Part shown: piece after piece, positions 1 through 7,794 of the stretch
Layout of the letters: each line of letters starts with the position of its first letter
Position numbering within the stretch: position 1 is the stretch's first letter
From: an uncultured Bacteroidia bacterium
GTDB lineage: Bacteria; Bacteroidota; Bacteroidia; Bacteroidales; UBA932
Length of the DNA stretch: 34,683 nucleotides
Assembly: GCA_902780175.1 (NCBI GenBank)
Contig: CACZEU010000017.1
Coordinates: 1-34,683 of the forward strand
Reading direction: 5' to 3'
The notes under the pieces: model-generated
What the model was told of the DNA's origin: nothing
Databases searched by the model: none
Seen by the model: only the letters and a program-made list of their open reading frames with translations
Made by a program: the position numbers and the translations under genes

Positions 1-666
1 CCTCCCATCGGCAAGACCAACCTCCACTTCCAGCAGATGCTGGGCACCTACGTCAGTTTCAAGCCCGAATGGGGCGATTTTTCAGCGTCCTACTACCGCC
101 AGATGGGCAAGGACGAACACGGCACGCCCATCGAGGCCTGGATGGCAGCCGCCAAGGCCCAGGTCAAGCTTTCCCAGGCGGTGAACCTTACTGCCGGCTA
201 CGATTACCTGAGCGGCGACCCATATTTCGCCGTACCCGGCAAAGGCGGCATAGGGCTTATCCACCACGACAAGATACGCGGATTCAGCTCCCTGTACGGC
301 TCGCACCACAAGTTCTACGGAATGATGGATTTCTTCTACGTGAGCACGTATTTCAATGGCTTCTCTCCCGGCCTGCAGAACGCCTACGCCGGCGGCTCTT
401 TCACCGCCTGGAAGAAACTCACGATGGAAGCCTATTATCACTATATGGCCACGGCAACCAAGCTGGAGGGCCTCGATATGACGCTGGGCCACTGTGTCGA
501 GCTGTCCGCCACTTATCCGTTTACCAAGGATATCATCCTGCGGGCAGGATTCTCATACATGGGCGGCGACCAGACCATGCAGCGGCTCAAGCGCGCCAGC
601 AGCGACGGCAGCATGCGCTGGGCGTGGCTCACGCTAATCGTCAGTCCTACAATACTTTCGCTGTAA
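1..666 (+). CDS. Outer-membrane porin, alginate-export type (3' part)
   Basis: The reading frame is open from the first base, so the start lies outside the window; about 221 residues are present. The protein is rich in alternating aromatic and polar beta-strands. It carries the pattern GYDYLSGD, then LYGSHHKFYG-MMDFF, then a closing strand MRWAWLTLIVSP, as in Bacteroidota alginate-export/porin-like beta-barrels. By family it would be an outer-membrane channel; its substrate cannot be told. It ends 2 bases from the convergent aldolase gene, with no visible terminator between them. Confidence 0.7.
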   Translation, partial: PPIGKTNLHFQQMLGTYVSFKPEWGDFSASYYRQMGKDEHGTPIEAWMAAAKAQVKLSQAVNLTAGYDYLSGDPYFAVPGKGGIGLIHHDKIRGFSSLYGSHHKFYGMMDFFYVSTYFNGFSPGLQNAYAGGSFTAWKKLTMEAYYHYMATATKLEGLDMTLGHCVELSATYPFTKDIILRAGFSYMGGDQTMQRLKRASSDGSMRWAWLTLIVSPTILSL

Positions 667-668
667 GA

Positions 669-1589
669 TTACGGAAGGCAGCGGTCGAGCAGACCTGCCA
701 GTTCTTCGATGTCCTCCGGGGTGGTGGCCCAGCTGGTGGCGAAACGCGTCACGCAGCGCCCGTCCGGGAGCCTTTCCCATATTTCGTACAGGACTTTACC
801 TTCCAGTGCCTCCATCTGGGCCTTGCTCAGGATGGGGAACTGCTGGTTGGTGGGGGAGTCGATGTAGAAGGGGATGCCGCGGTCTTCGAACAGTTTCTTG
901 AGCTCCATCGCACGCAGGATGGCGTTGCAGCTGATGCTGAAATAGAGTCCGTCCGTAAAGAGAGTTTCGAACTGGATGCCGGGCAGACGGCCTTTGGCCA
1001 GCAGGGCGCCGTGCTGCTTGACGGTGGAGAAGAAGTGCTCCGGGGCCTCTTTCGGGAACACGACGGCCTCTCCGCAGAGCGCGCCGACCTTGGTGCCGCC
1101 GATGTAGAAAGCGTCGCACAGCTGAGCCAGCCGGGGTAGCGTAATGTCGCAGCTGTCGCTCGCAAGGGCGTATCCCAGCCGGGCGCCGTCGACGAACAAC
1201 TTCAGCTTGTACTCAAGGCTGATTTCCCGGATACGCTGAAGCTCTTTCTCCGAGTAGAGCGTGCCGTACTCGGTGGGCAGCGACAGATATACCATCCCCG
1301 GCCAGACCATGTGCTCGTGGGCATCGTCGGCATAATAGCGCTCCAGGTACTCCCGGAGCTCGTCAGGGTCGATTTTGCCGTTGTGGGAGGGGAGGGTGAG
1401 CACCTTGTGCCCGCCGAACTCTATGGCCCCCGACTCATGGACGGCGATGTGTCCGGTTTCCGCTGCGATTACCCCTTCATAGCCCTTCAGGAGGGCGTCG
1501 ATGACGGTGGCATTGGTCTGGGTGCCTCCGCAGAGAAGGAATACGGAGGCGTTCGGGATGCCGACAGCGGCGCGTATGAATGAAAGCAC
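669..1589 (-). CDS. Threonine aldolase/beta-eliminating lyase family, N-terminally truncated
   Basis: This is a PLP-dependent fold-type I enzyme of the threonine aldolase family. Visible motifs are LCGGTQTNATVI, AAETGHI-VHESGAIE, FVDGARLGYAL (the PLP-binding Asp) and YIGGTKVGALCGEA (the Schiff-base Lys). Family members are about 340 residues and start 35-40 residues earlier with a D-Y-x-x-G-A-H-P segment and a G-Y-G-x-D-E-Y segment. Here the only possible start is GTG at 1589, because an in-frame TAA lies two codons upstream. The 99 bases before the divergent amylase gene code no convincing missing part. A neighbouring frame reads Q-E-Y-S-G-N just upstream, which would fit a one-base deletion. 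The gene is probably inactive, although its C-terminal 300 residues are intact. Confidence 0.75.
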   Translation of the reverse strand: MLSFIRAAVGIPNASVFLLCGGTQTNATVIDALLKGYEGVIAAETGHIAVHESGAIEFGGHKVLTLPSHNGKIDPDELREYLERYYADDAHEHMVWPGMVYLSLPTEYGTLYSEKELQRIREISLEYKLKLFVDGARLGYALASDSCDITLPRLAQLCDAFYIGGTKVGALCGEAVVFPKEAPEHFFSTVKQHGALLAKGRLPGIQFETLFTDGLYFSISCNAILRAMELKKLFEDRGIPFYIDSPTNQQFPILSKAQMEALEGKVLYEIWERLPDGRCVTRFATSWATTPEDIEELAGLLDRCLP

Positions 1590-1688
1590 TCGTTACCGGA
1601 ATACTCCTGACGCCCGCTTCGACCCTGCGGATCCGCCGCCGCAGCGAGGTGGTCAGGCTGGTGGTTGAATTCTTCAAATAAACCGTCC

Positions 1689-3569
1689 ATGAAAAGGATA
1701 CTTCTCTTATTCGCACTGCTGTCATCATTGTCGCTGGCCGGCCAGCCGGCTCCCGGTTCGTTCACTCAGACCTGGACAAAGGGCCCCGGGTGGCTCCGTG
1801 ATGCCGTCATCTACCAGATTTATCCCTCGTCCTTCAAGGATTCCGACGGCGACGGCAAGGGGGACATCCACGGTGTCCTGTCCAAGATGGACTACATCGA
1901 GAGCCTCGGGATAACGGCCATCTGGTTCAATCCTCTTTTTGTATCCGGCTGGATCGACGGCGGATACGACGTCATCGATTACTACCGGGTGGACCCCCGT
2001 TTCGGCACCAACAATGACCTTGTTGAGCTCATCGGCGAGGCCCACAGGCGCGGTATAAAGGTCCTGCTGGACCTCGTCCCCGGGCACACCTCCGACAAGC
2101 ACCCCTGGTTCGTCCAGAGCGCTGAGGATACTAACCTCCGCTATTCCGATTATTACATCTGGAGCGACCGCCTGCCCGACGAAACCGCCGCGAAGGACCT
2201 TGAGGAAATGCTCAAGGACCCGAATTATATGCAGAACACGCGCGGCAAATGGATGAAGAGCGATTATCCCCGGGACAAGTTCTATTACAAGAACTTCTAC
2301 GCCTGCCAGCCGGCGCTGAACTTCGGTTTCGCCAATCCCGACCCGTCCCGCCCCTGGGAACAGGGCGTAGATGCCCCCGGGCCCCGCGCCGTCAAGCGCG
2401 AGCTTATGAATATCATAGCGTTCTGGTACGACAAGGGCGTCGACGGATTCCGTGTGGATATGGCCGACAGCCTTGTGAAAGGCGATCCCGACAAGGCGGA
2501 GACCATCAAATTCTGGAGGGAGATCCGTGCCTGGTCGGACGCCAATTATCCCGACCACGTACTCATGGCCGAATGGAGCGATCCCAAATTCTGCCTCGCA
2601 TCGGGTATGAATGTGGATATGTACATCAATCGTACGACCAAGACCAACAGGCTGATGTACTTCGACCGCAAGCACCAGGCCAACGGCGGCGCGTATTTCA
2701 CCCTGGACGGCTGCCAACCGTCTGTCAGGGACCTTTATGGGAATTCCTGGCCTGAGGACAAGATCGACCGCAGCGTCACCGCCGCCGGCGCCCTCAAGGA
2801 GTACTACGACCATTACACGGACGCCATAGAATGGACGAAGGACTGGGGCTACTACGCATCCATTACCGGCAACCACGACCATCTCCGCCTTAACACCGGA
2901 GACCGCAACAGCCCGGACCAGCTCCGTGTTATGCTCACCTGGATCCTTACCATGCATCTTCCTATCCTGTACTATGGCGACGAGATAGGTATGCGCTCGC
3001 TTGTGGATATGCCCAATGTGGAAGGGGCCAACCATAACGGCAAAGAGCGCGCCGGGGCTCGTACGCCGATGCAGTGGACCGGCGGTCAGAACGCCGGATT
3101 CAGCACCTGCGCCCCGACGGAAATCTACCTCCCGGTGTGCCCCGAATGGACGACGGCCACATCGTATCCTGCCTATCTGGAATGGAAACACGCCGGGTCG
3201 CATAAGCCTGCCGGCCCCGGTGCGCCCACCGTGGAGAGCCAGGAAAACGACCCCGTGTCTCTCCTCAACTGGACCCGCACCCTCATCGCCTTCCGCAAGA
3301 ATACGCCTGCATTCTGGGCCGACAGCAGCTTTACGCCCGTTTACAATGAGCAGAAGCCCTATCCTATGGTATATACCAGGAGTGACGGGGCGCAGACCTG
3401 GATCGTCGCCCTCAATCCTACCGGAAAGAAGCAGACGGTCTGTCTTCCTGCCGGCACGTGTCCCGGGAAGGAAAAAATAGACCCCGCCATTTCGCATGGC
3501 AAGGTCTCACTGAAAAACGGAAAGCTGTCTATGGGTCCTGTGTCGGTGTTTATCGCACAGTTACCGTAG
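1689..3569 (+). CDS. Exported GH13 alpha-amylase/alpha-glucosidase family protein
   Basis: This 626-residue glycoside hydrolase of family 13 would cleave or rearrange alpha-glucans. The start at 1689 is preferred over a codon 24 bases upstream because it puts a classical signal peptide (MKRILLLFALLSSLSLAG) at the N-terminus, which implies export to the periplasm. The catalytic TIM barrel begins with DAVIYQIYPSSFKDSDGDG. Catalytic residues fit the family: nucleophile D257 in GFRVDMAD, acid/base E295 in LMAEWSD, and H396-D397 in TGNHDH. A C-terminal beta-domain follows. The DSDGDGKGD calcium-type loop and overall form resemble the oligo-1,6-glucosidase/trehalose synthase branch; exact specificity is unknown. 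It stands alone, not in a susC/susD locus. Confidence 0.88.
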   Translation: MKRILLLFALLSSLSLAGQPAPGSFTQTWTKGPGWLRDAVIYQIYPSSFKDSDGDGKGDIHGVLSKMDYIESLGITAIWFNPLFVSGWIDGGYDVIDYYRVDPRFGTNNDLVELIGEAHRRGIKVLLDLVPGHTSDKHPWFVQSAEDTNLRYSDYYIWSDRLPDETAAKDLEEMLKDPNYMQNTRGKWMKSDYPRDKFYYKNFYACQPALNFGFANPDPSRPWEQGVDAPGPRAVKRELMNIIAFWYDKGVDGFRVDMADSLVKGDPDKAETIKFWREIRAWSDANYPDHVLMAEWSDPKFCLASGMNVDMYINRTTKTNRLMYFDRKHQANGGAYFTLDGCQPSVRDLYGNSWPEDKIDRSVTAAGALKEYYDHYTDAIEWTKDWGYYASITGNHDHLRLNTGDRNSPDQLRVMLTWILTMHLPILYYGDEIGMRSLVDMPNVEGANHNGKERAGARTPMQWTGGQNAGFSTCAPTEIYLPVCPEWTTATSYPAYLEWKHAGSHKPAGPGAPTVESQENDPVSLLNWTRTLIAFRKNTPAFWADSSFTPVYNEQKPYPMVYTRSDGAQTWIVALNPTGKKQTVCLPAGTCPGKEKIDPAISHGKVSLKNGKLSMGPVSVFIAQLP

Positions 3570-3578
3570 GACATCCGT

Positions 3579-4118
3579 TTATTTTGCCTTCACCCAGGCG
3601 GCGAGGTCTTCGGGGGTGGCGCCGTTCAGCAGTTTGCCGGGCTTCCAGTTGATTTCCGGGTACTGCTCCTGGAACTGCTTGTCGGCTTTGGCCAAGTCGC
3701 TGCCGCCGGAAGTGGCGAAGAACCTTACCGTCTTGCCCTTGAATCCGTAGGCTTCGATGAACGTGTTGATGATGGTGGGGGCGGTGTACCACCAGACGGG
3801 GAATCCGATGTAGATGAGGTCGTAGCTGTCGGCGTCCTTGAGGTCCTTTACGATGGCGGGGCGGGAGCTCTTGTCCTGCATCTCAATGGAACTGCGGGAC
3901 TGCTTGTCGCGCCAGTCGAGGTCGGCGTCGGTGTACTTCACCTCGGGTTTGATTTCGTAGAGGGTGGCGCCGGCGGCCTTGGCAAGGTCTTTTGCTACGG
4001 CTTCGGTGGTGCCGGTGGCGGAGAAATAGGCGACGAGGGTTTTCATTTCTTTCTTGTTCTGTCCGCAGGCGGTAAGTGCAAGGGCCATTATCGCTGCTGC
4101 AAATGCTAACTTTTTCAT
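3579..4118 (-). CDS. Lipoprotein flavodoxin
   Basis: This 179-residue protein starts with a lipoprotein signal (MKKLAFAAAIMALALTAC, lipobox Cys18), so it should be membrane-anchored outside the cytoplasm. The start at 4118 was chosen over a longer frame because of that signal. The FMN-binding loop follows, in VAYFSATGTTEAVAKDLA, and then DLIYIGFPVWWYTAP, which is typical of the flavodoxin_4 group common in Bacteroidota. Its role is electron transfer with an unknown partner. It converges on the amylase gene with a 9-base gap and shares a divergent promoter region with the phosphatase gene upstream. Confidence 0.88.
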   Translation of the reverse strand: MKKLAFAAAIMALALTACGQNKKEMKTLVAYFSATGTTEAVAKDLAKAAGATLYEIKPEVKYTDADLDWRDKQSRSSIEMQDKSSRPAIVKDLKDADSYDLIYIGFPVWWYTAPTIINTFIEAYGFKGKTVRFFATSGGSDLAKADKQFQEQYPEINWKPGKLLNGATPEDLAAWVKAK

Positions 4119-4175
4119 ATTGTCGTTGTGATTCAGGATTTCAAAAACTGCTAACAATATAAGCATTTTTTGCGA

Positions 4176-4196
4176 CAAATTTAATTGCTAACTTTG
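4176..4196. promoter_or_regulatory. Overlapping divergent -7 promoter elements
   Basis: TAAATTTG on the minus strand (4183 to 4176) faces the flavodoxin gene. TAACTTTG on the plus strand (4189-4196) lies 13 bases before the phosphatase start. Both match the Bacteroidota -7 element TAnnTTTG. The -33 elements are poor: a TTTG at 4169-4172 is closer than the usual 19-20 bases. Confidence 0.6.
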
Positions 4197-4209
4197 CAGG
4201 ACCAGGATT

Positions 4210-5121
4210 ATGAGTTTCCGTTTTTTCATTTTGGTTACAGCGATGGCAGTATCTTCTTCCTTGAACGCCCAGCAGTTCCTTCCGGTAAAGGGTATCGTAA
4301 ACGCCAGGGAACTGGGCGGTTACCCCGTGCAGGGCGGGACGGTCCGCAGCGGACTGCTCCTCCGGACGGCGCACCTGGCGGACGCTACGGACGCGGATAT
4401 CCGGTATCTATCCGGCCTGCCGGTGGTCAAGGTGATAGATTTCCGGATGGAAGAGGAAAAGAAGGGGTCTGCAGACAGGCAGGTCCCCGGCGCCGACCAC
4501 ATCGCACTCCCGGTCGATGCCAGCGGCAACGCCGCCGCGCAGGCCTCGGAGAAGGAGAAGAAGAGGTTCACCGGCGGCAGGAAGTTCGACTACAAGAAGA
4601 TAATCATGCTGGCGGCATTCAACAACCTCGCAAAGAAAATTGCCCGCGGGATGTATCCCACGCTGTTTTTCGACCCCGTCTGCCAGAAGCAGTATGCCGA
4701 ATTCTTCCGCATAGTACTGTCGACGGAAAACGGCGCCGTCCTGTTCCACTGCACCCAGGGAAAGGACCGTGCCGGCATAGCGTCCGCCCTTCTGCTGGCC
4801 GCACTTGGAGCCAGCAGGGAAACCATAATTGCCGACTTCGACGCCACCAACAGGGTCTATGAAGCCGACGTGCGAAAGTACACCCGCCGGGTAAAATTCT
4901 GGGGCGGCAAGGAAGAGGAGATCGGAGTAGTGAAAGCCATCCTGGGCTGCAACACAGACAACTTCGTGAAGGTCCTCGGCCGCATCGACGCCGAATACGG
5001 CTCACTGGAATCTTATCTGGAGAAAGCCCTTGGCGTCAGTGCTGCTGACAGGGAAGTGTTGCGGGGGAGGTATTTGTCCGTATCAGCTGACTCATCACAT
5101 ATTGACAAGTATGCCGAATAG
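4210..5121 (+). CDS. Exported tyrosine/serine protein phosphatase (Y_phosphatase3 type)
   Basis: This 303-residue protein has an N-terminal signal peptide (MSFRFFILVTAMAVSSSLNAQ). The family N-terminal signature G-I-V-N-A-R-E-L-G-G-Y and the phosphatase loop HCTQGKDRAG follow (Cys181, Arg187 of CX5R). By family it dephosphorylates phosphotyrosine, phosphoserine or phosphoinositides; export suggests a periplasmic or surface role. The last dozen codons (VSADSSHIDKYAE) run into sequence of different composition, and the stop overlaps the next gene by 11 bases. The natural C-terminus may therefore have been replaced where the accessory islet joined. Confidence 0.85.
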   Translation: MSFRFFILVTAMAVSSSLNAQQFLPVKGIVNARELGGYPVQGGTVRSGLLLRTAHLADATDADIRYLSGLPVVKVIDFRMEEEKKGSADRQVPGADHIALPVDASGNAAAQASEKEKKRFTGGRKFDYKKIIMLAAFNNLAKKIARGMYPTLFFDPVCQKQYAEFFRIVLSTENGAVLFHCTQGKDRAGIASALLLAALGASRETIIADFDATNRVYEADVRKYTRRVKFWGGKEEEIGVVKAILGCNTDNFVKVLGRIDAEYGSLESYLEKALGVSAADREVLRGRYLSVSADSSHIDKYAE

Positions 5122-7231
5122 ATGTTTATATATCTCGTCATTTGAGGATTTTTTGGAGGAAAATCCTCTGGCTGTTCTTGGTACCCTCCATAGCAATTAT
5201 CATGGCGAAGCACTGACAAGCACCGATGAAGCTTGGAAAGGCGAGATTGATATCTTGCAAGAAGTTCTACAGCCATGGAAAGATGAGGACGCTCAGATTA
5301 TCTTTGAATATGAGATTCCACGGCTTGGTAAACGAATTGATGTTGTCTTGCTCCTTCGTGGCATCATTTTTTGCCTGGAGTTCAAGGTGGGACAGAAGGA
5401 TGCTTTACAAGCTGATGTAGAACAGGTTATGGACTATGCGCTTGACCTGAAAAATTTCCACCGATTCAGCCATGATAGAGTGATTGTCCCGATCTTGATC
5501 CCAACCAGGCACAAGTCATCAACCAAAGAGTTCAAACCATCCGTTTATGAGGATCTGATTTACAATCCACTAATATGTGGAGCCGAACATCTTAAAGCAT
5601 TGATTGCGGGCGTTCTAGATCATGCTGATTCAAAGGATGCCTCAACCATCGACAATTGGGTAATCAGTCCTTACACTCCGACCCCCACTATTATCGAAGC
5701 GGCTCGGGCGCTCTATCAGAACCATTCTGTCGAGGACATAACGCGCCACGAGGCCGACAAGGTGTCTACAGACCGGACTATCAACTACATTCTGCGGGTC
5801 ATCGAGCAGAGCAAAACCGCGAAAAAGAAAAGTATCTGTTTCGTGACGGGAGTTCCTGGTGCAGGTAAGACGCTCGTTGGACTGGATGTAGCCGTAAAAC
5901 AAACTTACAGGAATGGTGAGTTGGACAAAGAAAACGGTGCCGTCTATTTGTCTGGGAACGGCCCTCTGGTGGCAGTCTTGACAGAGGCTTTGGCTCGTGA
6001 TAATCAGAAGAAGTGCTCTGCAAATGGAGAACGGAAAAACCTTTCGGATTCAAGGCGTGAAGTCAGCGAATTCATTCAGATCATTCATCGGTATCGTGAT
6101 AACATGCTGGCTAAAATTAAGAATCCAGTCGAGAATGGAATCGTAGAAATCGACCCCGAAAAGGCAATTCACCTGGAACACACAGGTTATGGAGAAGTGG
6201 AGCATGTCGCCATTTTCGATGAAGCGCAGCGAAGTTGGACCCATAAACGAATCGCCGAATACCTGAAACGCGGTGGTACGTATGGCAATAAGTTGAAAGT
6301 GCCTAACTTCCCGATGTCTGAGGCTGAATTCCTTATCTGGTCGTTGGATCAGCGGGAGGATTGGGCTGTCATTGTCTGTTTGGTAGGGGGCGGCCAGGAG
6401 ATTAACACCGGAGAGGCCGGCATTACAGAATGGATAAAGGCATTAAACTCCATGTTCCGGCATTGGGATGTATATATCTCCGACAAACTCACAGATCCGG
6501 AGTACGCAGAAGGCCATGTGAATGAATTGCTCCAGGGCAATGAAAAAGTGACATTCGCCGAGGATTTGCATCTTGCCGTCAGCTTGCGATCTTTCCGTGC
6601 AGAAACGCTTTCTGCATTCGTCCAATCCATGCTGGCCTTTCATTCTGATGCGTCCAGGCTCTATGAAGACGTTTCGGGCCGAGGTTATCCGATTGTGTTG
6701 ACACGAGATATGAATACGGCAAGAGAATGGCTAAGAAAGCAGGCGCGCGGCACGCAACAAACAGGTGTTCTTGTCACTAAAGTTGCAGCCCGTTTCAAGC
6801 CTCTGGCGGTACACATTCTGGCGCAGGATGAAGAAAATGCTGTGCATTGGTTCCTTGAAGACAAAACTGATATTCGATCCTCTAATTATCTGGAAGACGC
6901 CGCTACCGAGATTCAAGTTCAAGGACTAGAACTGGATTATGCATGTGTGCTTTGGGATGCCGATATGCGCTACGAAAACGGCTCCTGGGGATTCTATAAA
7001 TTCAACGGAAAGAATAAATGGAATCCCGAGAACAATCCAGAGAATCAAAAGTACATGCTAAACGCATACCGTGTTCTCCTGACCCGTGCCCGCCAGGGAA
7101 TCGTTATCTGTGTCCCTAATGGAAACAACCATCTTACACCAGAAGGATTTCCGGAGGATCCGACTCGCTTGCCTGAGTTCTACGACGGCACGTTTGAGTA
7201 TTTAAAAGGGTTGGGGATAGAGGTGATCTAG
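5111..7231 (+). CDS. PD-(D/E)XK nuclease-helicase fusion (DUF2075 type)
   Basis: This 706-residue protein starts at ATG 5111, inside the end of the phosphatase gene; longer frames would read that gene out of phase. The N-terminal part (about 1-200) shows a PD-(D/E)XK-like core: RIDVV (D77), then CLEFKVG (E90, K92). A P-loop helicase domain of the DUF2075/COG3410 family follows: Walker A GVPGAGKT (247-254), Walker B IFDEAQR (D370, E371), LVGGGQEINTGEAG, and the superfamily-1 motif VLLTRARQG near 655-663. Such fusions probably process DNA or RNA and occur in defence islands. It uses AT-richer codons than its left neighbour. Its biological target is unknown. Confidence 0.82.
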   Translation: MPNRCLYISSFEDFLEENPLAVLGTLHSNYHGEALTSTDEAWKGEIDILQEVLQPWKDEDAQIIFEYEIPRLGKRIDVVLLLRGIIFCLEFKVGQKDALQADVEQVMDYALDLKNFHRFSHDRVIVPILIPTRHKSSTKEFKPSVYEDLIYNPLICGAEHLKALIAGVLDHADSKDASTIDNWVISPYTPTPTIIEAARALYQNHSVEDITRHEADKVSTDRTINYILRVIEQSKTAKKKSICFVTGVPGAGKTLVGLDVAVKQTYRNGELDKENGAVYLSGNGPLVAVLTEALARDNQKKCSANGERKNLSDSRREVSEFIQIIHRYRDNMLAKIKNPVENGIVEIDPEKAIHLEHTGYGEVEHVAIFDEAQRSWTHKRIAEYLKRGGTYGNKLKVPNFPMSEAEFLIWSLDQREDWAVIVCLVGGGQEINTGEAGITEWIKALNSMFRHWDVYISDKLTDPEYAEGHVNELLQGNEKVTFAEDLHLAVSLRSFRAETLSAFVQSMLAFHSDASRLYEDVSGRGYPIVLTRDMNTAREWLRKQARGTQQTGVLVTKVAARFKPLAVHILAQDEENAVHWFLEDKTDIRSSNYLEDAATEIQVQGLELDYACVLWDADMRYENGSWGFYKFNGKNKWNPENNPENQKYMLNAYRVLLTRARQGIVICVPNGNNHLTPEGFPEDPTRLPEFYDGTFEYLKGLGIEVI

Positions 7232-7244
7232 GGGCTCGATGGGT

Positions 7245-7268
7245 GAATAGTTGTTATTCGTTTTTTTT
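7245..7268 (+). terminator. Probable intrinsic terminator of the nuclease-helicase gene
   Basis: A short stem GAATA/TATTC around the loop GTTGT is followed by G and eight Ts. The stem is weak and AT-rich but sits 14 bases after the stop codon. Confidence 0.5.
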
Positions 7269-7287
7269 GCAATTCATCTCGTATTTG

Positions 7288-7318
7288 TTTGTTGGTTCAC
7301 TAAATAGTGTTAACTTTG
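7288..7318 (+). promoter_or_regulatory. Consensus Bacteroidota promoter before a dead HTH gene
   Basis: TTTG at 7288-7291, a 19-base spacer, then TAACTTTG at 7311-7318: an exact match to the Bacteroidota consensus. Downstream is only a stop-interrupted HTH reading frame, so the promoter has outlived its gene or drives a leader RNA. Confidence 0.7.
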
Positions 7319-7351
7319 CAAAAAGCGATTCTACGGATTCGCTGCATACTG

Positions 7352-7374
7352 GGCTGACGAGGATTTCGTCAGCC
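7352..7374 (+). terminator. Perfect hairpin in the leader, possible attenuator
   Basis: A perfect 9-base stem GGCTGACGA/TCGTCAGCC with loop GGATT is followed by TTCAGTTTTATAT. It lies between the promoter and the HTH remnant and could end transcription early. The T-tract is interrupted, so this is uncertain. Confidence 0.4.
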
Positions 7375-7389
7375 TTCAGTTTTATATAG

Positions 7390-7620
7390 CAACCGAATGC
7401 TCTTTCCATCGTAAAAACCATCGACGAACTCAAAATATCTCTTGAGCAGACTAAAACCCGCAAGGTTGGAATCAATAAGAAGCAGCTCGGTGTCAACAGC
7501 ACGACTCTTTGGCGTTGGGATTAGGAAAAAAACCTTTGCTCCGTCAAAATCGGAGCGCTACGAAGATACCATCAAAGAGACATCGACGCATTGAAAGTCA
7601 AACGCGGGGGCTGGCGATAA
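7390..7620 (+). pseudogene. Excisionase-like helix-turn-helix protein, interrupted by a stop
   Basis: One frame reads K-K-Q-L-G-V-N-S-T-T-L-W-R-W-D, then TAG (7522-7524), then V-K-I-G-A-L-R-R-Y-H-Q-R-D-I-D-A-L to TAA at 7618. Together these match the winged HTH_17/MerR-like excisionase fold (recognition helix, then R-R-Y-x-x-x-D-I-D-A-L). The same frame has no ATG or GTG start after the upstream TAG at 7387, so both start and continuity are lost. Proteins of this type often belong to mobile elements, which suits the setting. Confidence 0.6.
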
Positions 7621-7635
7621 ACATCCTCCGCTATT

Positions 7636-7665
7636 CCATTGTCCCACCTCTCCCAATTGTCCCAC
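7636..7665. repeat. Short direct repeat
   Basis: CCATTGTCCCAC (7636-7647) and CAATTGTCCCAC (7654-7665) are 12-base copies with one mismatch, 18 bases apart. They sit between the HTH remnant and the XRE-EVE promoter. This may be a protein-binding site; function unknown. Confidence 0.4.
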
Positions 7666-7715
7666 ACCTTTTTAGGAACCAGACATGATTATAGAGATAT
7701 AATTCGCTTGTATAA

Positions 7716-7746
7716 TTTGCAAATTGAATTATTCTTTCTATATTTG
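7716..7746 (+). promoter_or_regulatory. Consensus promoter of the XRE-EVE/CoiA unit
   Basis: TTTG at 7716-7719, exactly 19 bases, then TATATTTG at 7739-7746, a full match to the Bacteroidota promoter. Transcription would start near 7753, about 40 bases before the start codon. Confidence 0.75.
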
Positions 7747-7765
7747 CTCCCGTAATACAGATTTA

Positions 7766-7778
7766 GGGGAAATTCCCC
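7766..7778. promoter_or_regulatory. Palindrome in the leader, candidate autoregulatory operator
   Basis: GGGGAAATTCCCC is a perfect inverted repeat of 6-base arms around one A. It lies just after the expected transcription start and 16 bases before the start codon of a gene coding an XRE-type DNA-binding protein. Operator function is inferred. Confidence 0.5.
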
Positions 7779-7794
7779 GTAGCTATTGAGTATT

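Noticed and set aside
1580-1681. A 33-codon plus-strand frame (MKALVTGILLTPASTLRIRR onward) just before the amylase gene
   Set aside because: It overlaps the antisense of the aldolase, matches no family I know, and may arise by chance in GC-rich DNA.
1725-3497. A 590-codon open frame antisense to the amylase gene
   Set aside because: It is a GC-rich shadow frame; the plus strand has complete GH13 motifs in all parts.
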